A DNA stretch of 16,348 bases from assembly GCA_031555175.1 (NCBI GenBank), contig JAVBUP010000077.1, positions 1 to 16,348 on the forward strand, read 5' to 3'. The notes under the pieces are model-generated. The model made no database searches, was not told the origin of the DNA, and saw only the letters and a list, made by a program, of their open reading frames with translations. Shown piece after piece: positions 13,983 through 16,348 of this stretch. Source of the DNA: JAVBUP01 sp031555175. GTDB lineage: Bacteria > Bacillota_I > Bacilli_A > Erysipelotrichales > Coprobacillaceae. Made by a program: the position numbers and the translations under genes. How positions within the stretch are numbered: the first letter of the stretch is position 1; each line of letters opens with the position of its first letter.

Positions 13983-14402
13983 TTACTGTATAACAATACT
14001 TTCACTATCTAAATCACAATAATATCTACCACTTGTTGCTGTGAACTTTAAGATGCAGTAATCAGGGTCGGTCTTACCACCATGATAGTAGATTCGATCT
14101 GTCATCTTCCAATATTTCGCTTTTATATCATTATCCATAATTACTTCCATAGTACCTATTAACATTAAGCCTTCATATTTAATCTTACCTTTATTGTAGA
14201 AATAAATTGCAGCTTTATTATTATTAAGATATTGGGTTACTCGTAAAGATGAAGTGTTAGTAGAAAAATAAAACTCCTTGATACCAACTCTTTCCTTAGG
14301 CATCAACATTGCTTTAATATTAGGAAACCCCTCTTCATCAATGGATGTTATAAAGGCTACTTCTTGTTTGTCAATGAATGATTCTATCTTCTTTATATCC
14401 AT
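13983..14402 (-). CDS. pyridoxamine 5'-phosphate oxidase-fold (PNPOx-like) protein
   Basis: A 139-aa split-barrel flavin-binding-type protein related to general stress protein 26 (PNPOx family). The pattern is the usual one: an N-terminal helix IESFIDKQEVAFITSID, then EGFPNIKAMLMPK, FYFSTNTSSLRVTQYLNNNKAAIYFY and a C-terminal YCILKFTATSGRYYCDLDSES. Family members bind FMN, FAD, F420 or haem, and which cofactor applies here is not visible. AGGAGG lies 8 nt before the ATG. It is the first gene of an operon with the DUF2971 gene. Its 3' end contains copy 2 of the 68-bp repeat, and a truncated paralogue lies downstream of DUF2971. Confidence 0.9.
   Translation of the reverse strand: MDIKKIESFIDKQEVAFITSIDEEGFPNIKAMLMPKERVGIKEFYFSTNTSSLRVTQYLNNNKAAIYFYNKGKIKYEGLMLIGTMEVIMDNDIKAKYWKMTDRIYYHGGKTDPDYCILKFTATSGRYYCDLDSESIVIQ
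13995..14062. repeat. 68-bp direct repeat, copy 2
   Basis: Second copy of the repeat at 12740-12807, inside the intact PNPOx gene (codons for about CILKFTATSGRYYCDLDSES). Confidence 0.97.
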
Positions 14403-14428
14403 AATTACAGCCTCCTATTGTTATCATA

Positions 14429-14437
14429 ATTATAACA
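14429..14437 (-). promoter_or_regulatory. extended -10 promoter of the PNPOx/DUF2971 operon
   Basis: Minus strand TGTTATAAT, 26 bp before the ATG of the PNPOx gene. The -35 is poor. Confidence 0.6.
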
Positions 14438-14460
14438 AACATTCATAGATATTTATATCA

Positions 14461-14497
14461 ACAAATGATATTATCGACCTTATTCGACAATATTTGT
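14461..14497. repeat. imperfect inverted repeat between divergent promoters
   Basis: ACAAATGATATTATCGA (14461-14477) faces TCGACAATATTTGT (14484-14497), whose complement is ACAAATATTGTCGA. The right arm overlaps the -35 of the pilin-like gene. It could be an operator; no regulator can be assigned. Confidence 0.4.
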
Positions 14498-14522
14498 AAT
14501 TTTACTATGAGTGTGCTAAACT
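14494..14522 (+). promoter_or_regulatory. promoter of the pilin-like gene
   Basis: TTGTAA (14494-14499), exact 17-bp spacer, TAAACT (14517-14522) preceded by TGC as an extended -10. AGGAGG follows at 14539-14544. Confidence 0.65.
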
Positions 14523-14550
14523 GTGCTTGATTATACTAGGAGGTGGAATA

Positions 14551-15369
14551 GTGAAGAAAAAACATGGCTTTACATTAGTCGAAATAATTGTAGTATTAGC
14601 GATTATAGCTATATTATTGGCGATAACTGTTCCATCATTGTTTGGTTTTATTTCGCAATCTAAGGAAGTAGCTTGCACAACACATATTCATAATATTACT
14701 TATGATTACCAATTAAAATCAATTAGAAATCCAGATATTACTATAAATGAAGTATTAGTAGAAAATGATAATGGGGATGGTTTATGCCCAGATGATGGAG
14801 TATATACAGTGCAAAAAGATCAAGATACTGGATTATATTATATCCATTGCAGTGTTCATGGTGGTAAAATATTTTATTTCACTTTCCCTACTGGGACTGA
14901 TGCTGCTTCATTACAAATTCATATTGACAATCTAAAATCAATGATAGCTGGTATGGACTACTTTTTTAAAGAATTAATAGCCGATGGCTATACAATTACT
15001 GAACCTTTAGGTTTCTATACAAACAATACTAAACTGTATTTAAATGGTAAATACTCTAATATCACATTAGGAAATTATTTAGCAGAAAAATTTGGAGAAG
15101 ATTCTGGATTTAATCTATCAAGTTTTAGTAACTTACGGGTTAGTGCTGATGGTAGCATGTCAGTAGCAAGTATTAGTTATAAGAGTGGAAGTTATGGTTA
15201 TATCTATTATGCTGATACAGGTAATATCTATCAGTTAAATAACTCATATTTCATGACTGATGCTGCCTATGGTGGTAACCCTGCTATTACTATTATTCTT
15301 GATGAAGAAAGCTTAAAAATTAAACAAACATACGAAACTGACTGCAAGTTAATTGCCACGATAAAGTAA
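14551..15369 (+). CDS. orphan type IV pilin/pseudopilin-like protein
   Basis: A 272-aa protein with a textbook prepilin N-terminus: short basic leader KKKHG, cleavage and N-methylation expected between Gly6 and Phe7, FTLVE with Glu11, then a hydrophobic helix to about residue 29. A CPDDGVYTV...CSVHGG segment near 80-105 is common in small Gram-positive pilins and may form a disulfide. The rest is a longer Gly/Ser/Tyr-rich domain. The start is GTG at 14551, with AGGAGG 6 nt upstream. The longer frame from TTG at 14527 begins before that site. No prepilin peptidase, ATPase or other pilin is nearby, so assembly genes must be elsewhere. Single gene, convergent with the response regulator. Confidence 0.88.
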   Translation: MKKKHGFTLVEIIVVLAIIAILLAITVPSLFGFISQSKEVACTTHIHNITYDYQLKSIRNPDITINEVLVENDNGDGLCPDDGVYTVQKDQDTGLYYIHCSVHGGKIFYFTFPTGTDAASLQIHIDNLKSMIAGMDYFFKELIADGYTITEPLGFYTNNTKLYLNGKYSNITLGNYLAEKFGEDSGFNLSSFSNLRVSADGSMSVASISYKSGSYGYIYYADTGNIYQLNNSYFMTDAAYGGNPAITIILDEESLKIKQTYETDCKLIATIK

Positions 15370-15391
15370 AAGGGGAAACATCTGTTTCTCC
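15366..15391 (-). terminator. shared terminator between pilin-like gene and response regulator
   Basis: Minus strand GGAGAAA, loop CAGATG, TTTCCCC with one G-U pair, then TTTTA. On the plus strand the T-tract is weak, so it mainly serves the response regulator. Confidence 0.6.
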
Positions 15392-15398
15392 TTAATCA

Positions 15399-16202
15399 TT
15401 ATCTATTATTTTTGGCATGTAATTCATCCCATAACCACGCATTCACAAACTCTCCCCAACTATATTGAGCCATATATTCTCCAGTATATTTCTTTCTAAC
15501 CTGATCATTTCCATTAATATAATCATAGTAGTCACATGACACCTTTTCAGGCGCTATACTGATCATTCCACGTTTCTTATGCATTATATCAGCCTCGCCT
15601 ATTTCAGTTAATACAGCTAATAAATCAGCAATAAGAATGCGATAATAACCTTGATATTTATCATTTCTTTCTACATCTTCCCATAATACTGAAATTATTT
15701 CATTATTAGTACAAAACACACCATTTCTACTAACTATATAAGCTAATAATTCCTTTGTCTTAGTTCTCTTAAATCTAACTGGAGCACCTTTATATAATAT
15801 TTCAAAATTACCAAAACATTGAATTTCAATGTTTTTTGTTTTCTTAAACGGATAGCGCAAATTAGATAATTCTTTCAATACTGCTTCACTACTAGGTGGT
15901 TTTAAAACATAACCACTAGCATGTAATGCGAAAGCTTCACTCATATATTCGCTATATCCAGTCACAAATACTATATTAGCTTGTGGCTTATATTCTTTGA
16001 TTTTCTCTGCTACTTGAATACCAGACATATTTTTTAGTTGGATATCCAAAAAGACTACATCAAAATCATTATTCTCTATATACTCTAATAATTCTGTTTC
16101 TTTACGAAATCCAATAATTTGCGCCTCTGGTACTACTTCTTCCAGTTTGCCTATTAGCATCTCTAGTGCTGGTCTTTCATCATCTACTACTAGTATTATC
16201 AT
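15399..16202 (-). CDS. SAPR-type two-component response regulator
   Basis: A 267-aa protein. The N-terminal receiver domain (about 1-120) has the acidic pocket Asp7/Asp8, the phosphoacceptor Asp53 in VVFLDIQL, Thr81 in VFVTGYS and Lys101 followed by Pro (YVLKPP), so it should be phosphorylated by a sensor kinase. From about 125 on, IEIQCFGNFEILYKG and the following winged-helix stretch (KELLAYIVSRNGVFCTNNEI) match the SARP-like C-terminal domain of SAPR family regulators. No histidine kinase is in the window. AGGAA lies 8 nt before the ATG. Upstream is a long hairpin and then the end of another minus-strand gene, so this gene may be the tail of an operon extending past the right edge. Confidence 0.9.
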   Translation of the reverse strand: MIILVVDDERPALEMLIGKLEEVVPEAQIIGFRKETELLEYIENNDFDVVFLDIQLKNMSGIQVAEKIKEYKPQANIVFVTGYSEYMSEAFALHASGYVLKPPSSEAVLKELSNLRYPFKKTKNIEIQCFGNFEILYKGAPVRFKRTKTKELLAYIVSRNGVFCTNNEIISVLWEDVERNDKYQGYYRILIADLLAVLTEIGEADIMHKKRGMISIAPEKVSCDYYDYINGNDQVRKKYTGEYMAQYSWGEFVNAWLWDELHAKNNR

Positions 16203-16213
16203 TAGTGATTCCT

Positions 16214-16257
16214 GGTATATTATAAATGACTTATTTTTCTAGTCATATTAATATACC
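16214..16257. repeat. long interrupted hairpin upstream of the response regulator
   Basis: Outer arms GGTATATTA (16214-16222) and TAATATACC (16249-16257), inner arms ATGACT (16226-16231) and AGTCAT (16241-16246). In the minus-strand RNA it would fold between the preceding gene and the regulator's ribosome site. It also contains an 8-codon frame (MTRKISHL) with AAGG upstream, of doubtful meaning. There is no T-tract typical of a terminator. Confidence 0.55.
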
Positions 16258-16265
16258 TTCTCCTT

Positions 16266-16348
16266 TCATTTTTTACTATAATTGAATTGTGAGTATGTGT
16301 ACTTTGTTTTGTTTCCTGTAGCTATGACTACCTCCGGGAGGGCATTGC
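16266..16348 (-). CDS. 3' end of a gene cut by the window edge
   Basis: The minus-strand frame from the edge reads NALPEVVIATGN then KTKYTYSQFNYSKK and ends in TGA at 16268-16266. The composition is protein-like, and the other two minus frames are much less so. Too short to name a family. It contains a local GC-rich palindrome, CCTCCGGGAGG (about 16330-16340), that is unusual for this AT-rich region. The response regulator follows after 63 bp. Confidence 0.45.
   Translation of the reverse strand, partial: NALPEVVIATGNKTKYTYSQFNYSKK

Noticed and set aside
16300..16348. Riboswitch or structured RNA suggested by the GTAG/CTAC and CCTCC/GGAGG palindromes near the right edge
   Set aside because: It matches no class I know, the sequence is cut by the window edge, and a protein-like minus-strand frame covers it.

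Overview
The window is AT-rich DNA from a low-GC Gram-positive bacterium (Bacillota). The case rests on strong AGGAGG-type ribosome sites, Rho-independent terminators, a purine riboswitch, a lone prepilin-like protein with a KKKHG-FTLVE N-terminus and many extended -10 promoters (TGnTATAAT). TGA ends at least one gene (the Fic gene at 2033) and TGG is used for tryptophan, so the code is the standard bacterial one and not the Mycoplasma code. I cannot assign a genus.

Layout. 136-1907 (+): a YajO-like aldo/keto reductase and a UlaG-like metallo-beta-lactamase-fold protein overlap by one base in one operon. 2033-2923 (+): a Fic protein with an N-terminal DNA-binding domain. 3028-4274 (-): an AlkD-like DNA alkylation repair protein coupled to a DUF4256 protein. 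4381-7623 (-): a purine salvage operon, with a guanine-class riboswitch in front of an NCS2 purine permease and adenine deaminase. 7801-8826 (-): a second Fic protein, of different architecture, with a C-terminal winged helix. 8933-9499 (-): a membrane-anchored unknown. 9612-12225 (-): an Fpg/Nei-like protein, an alpha/beta hydrolase and an NAD-dependent epimerase in one operon.

12226-12727 carries no ordinary gene, but it holds an organised small locus. One strand has a 31-codon single-membrane-segment peptide with an SD-sequestering hairpin and possible 5'-3' long-range pairing. The other strand has a convergent short RNA with its own terminator overlapping the 3' end of that message. This is the layout of a type I toxin-antitoxin module. 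The usual start codon is absent (ATA), so the module may be decayed or use an unusual start.

12728-14402 (-): a PNPOx-fold protein followed by a DUF2971 protein and then by a remnant of a second PNPOx gene. The two PNPOx 3' ends share a perfect 68-bp direct repeat that brackets the DUF2971 gene. 14551-15369 (+): an orphan pilin-like protein. 15399-16202 (-): a SAPR-type response regulator with no kinase in the window. The 3' end of another gene runs off the right edge.

The most interesting signals are the type I TA-like locus and a shared 9-bp motif TATCGGNAA. The motif sits exactly 5 bp upstream of the -10 box of both Fic genes, and it is repeated with 12-bp period inside the coding region of the second one. 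This suggests that the two unrelated Fic proteins, both with DNA-binding domains, use the same operator sequence.
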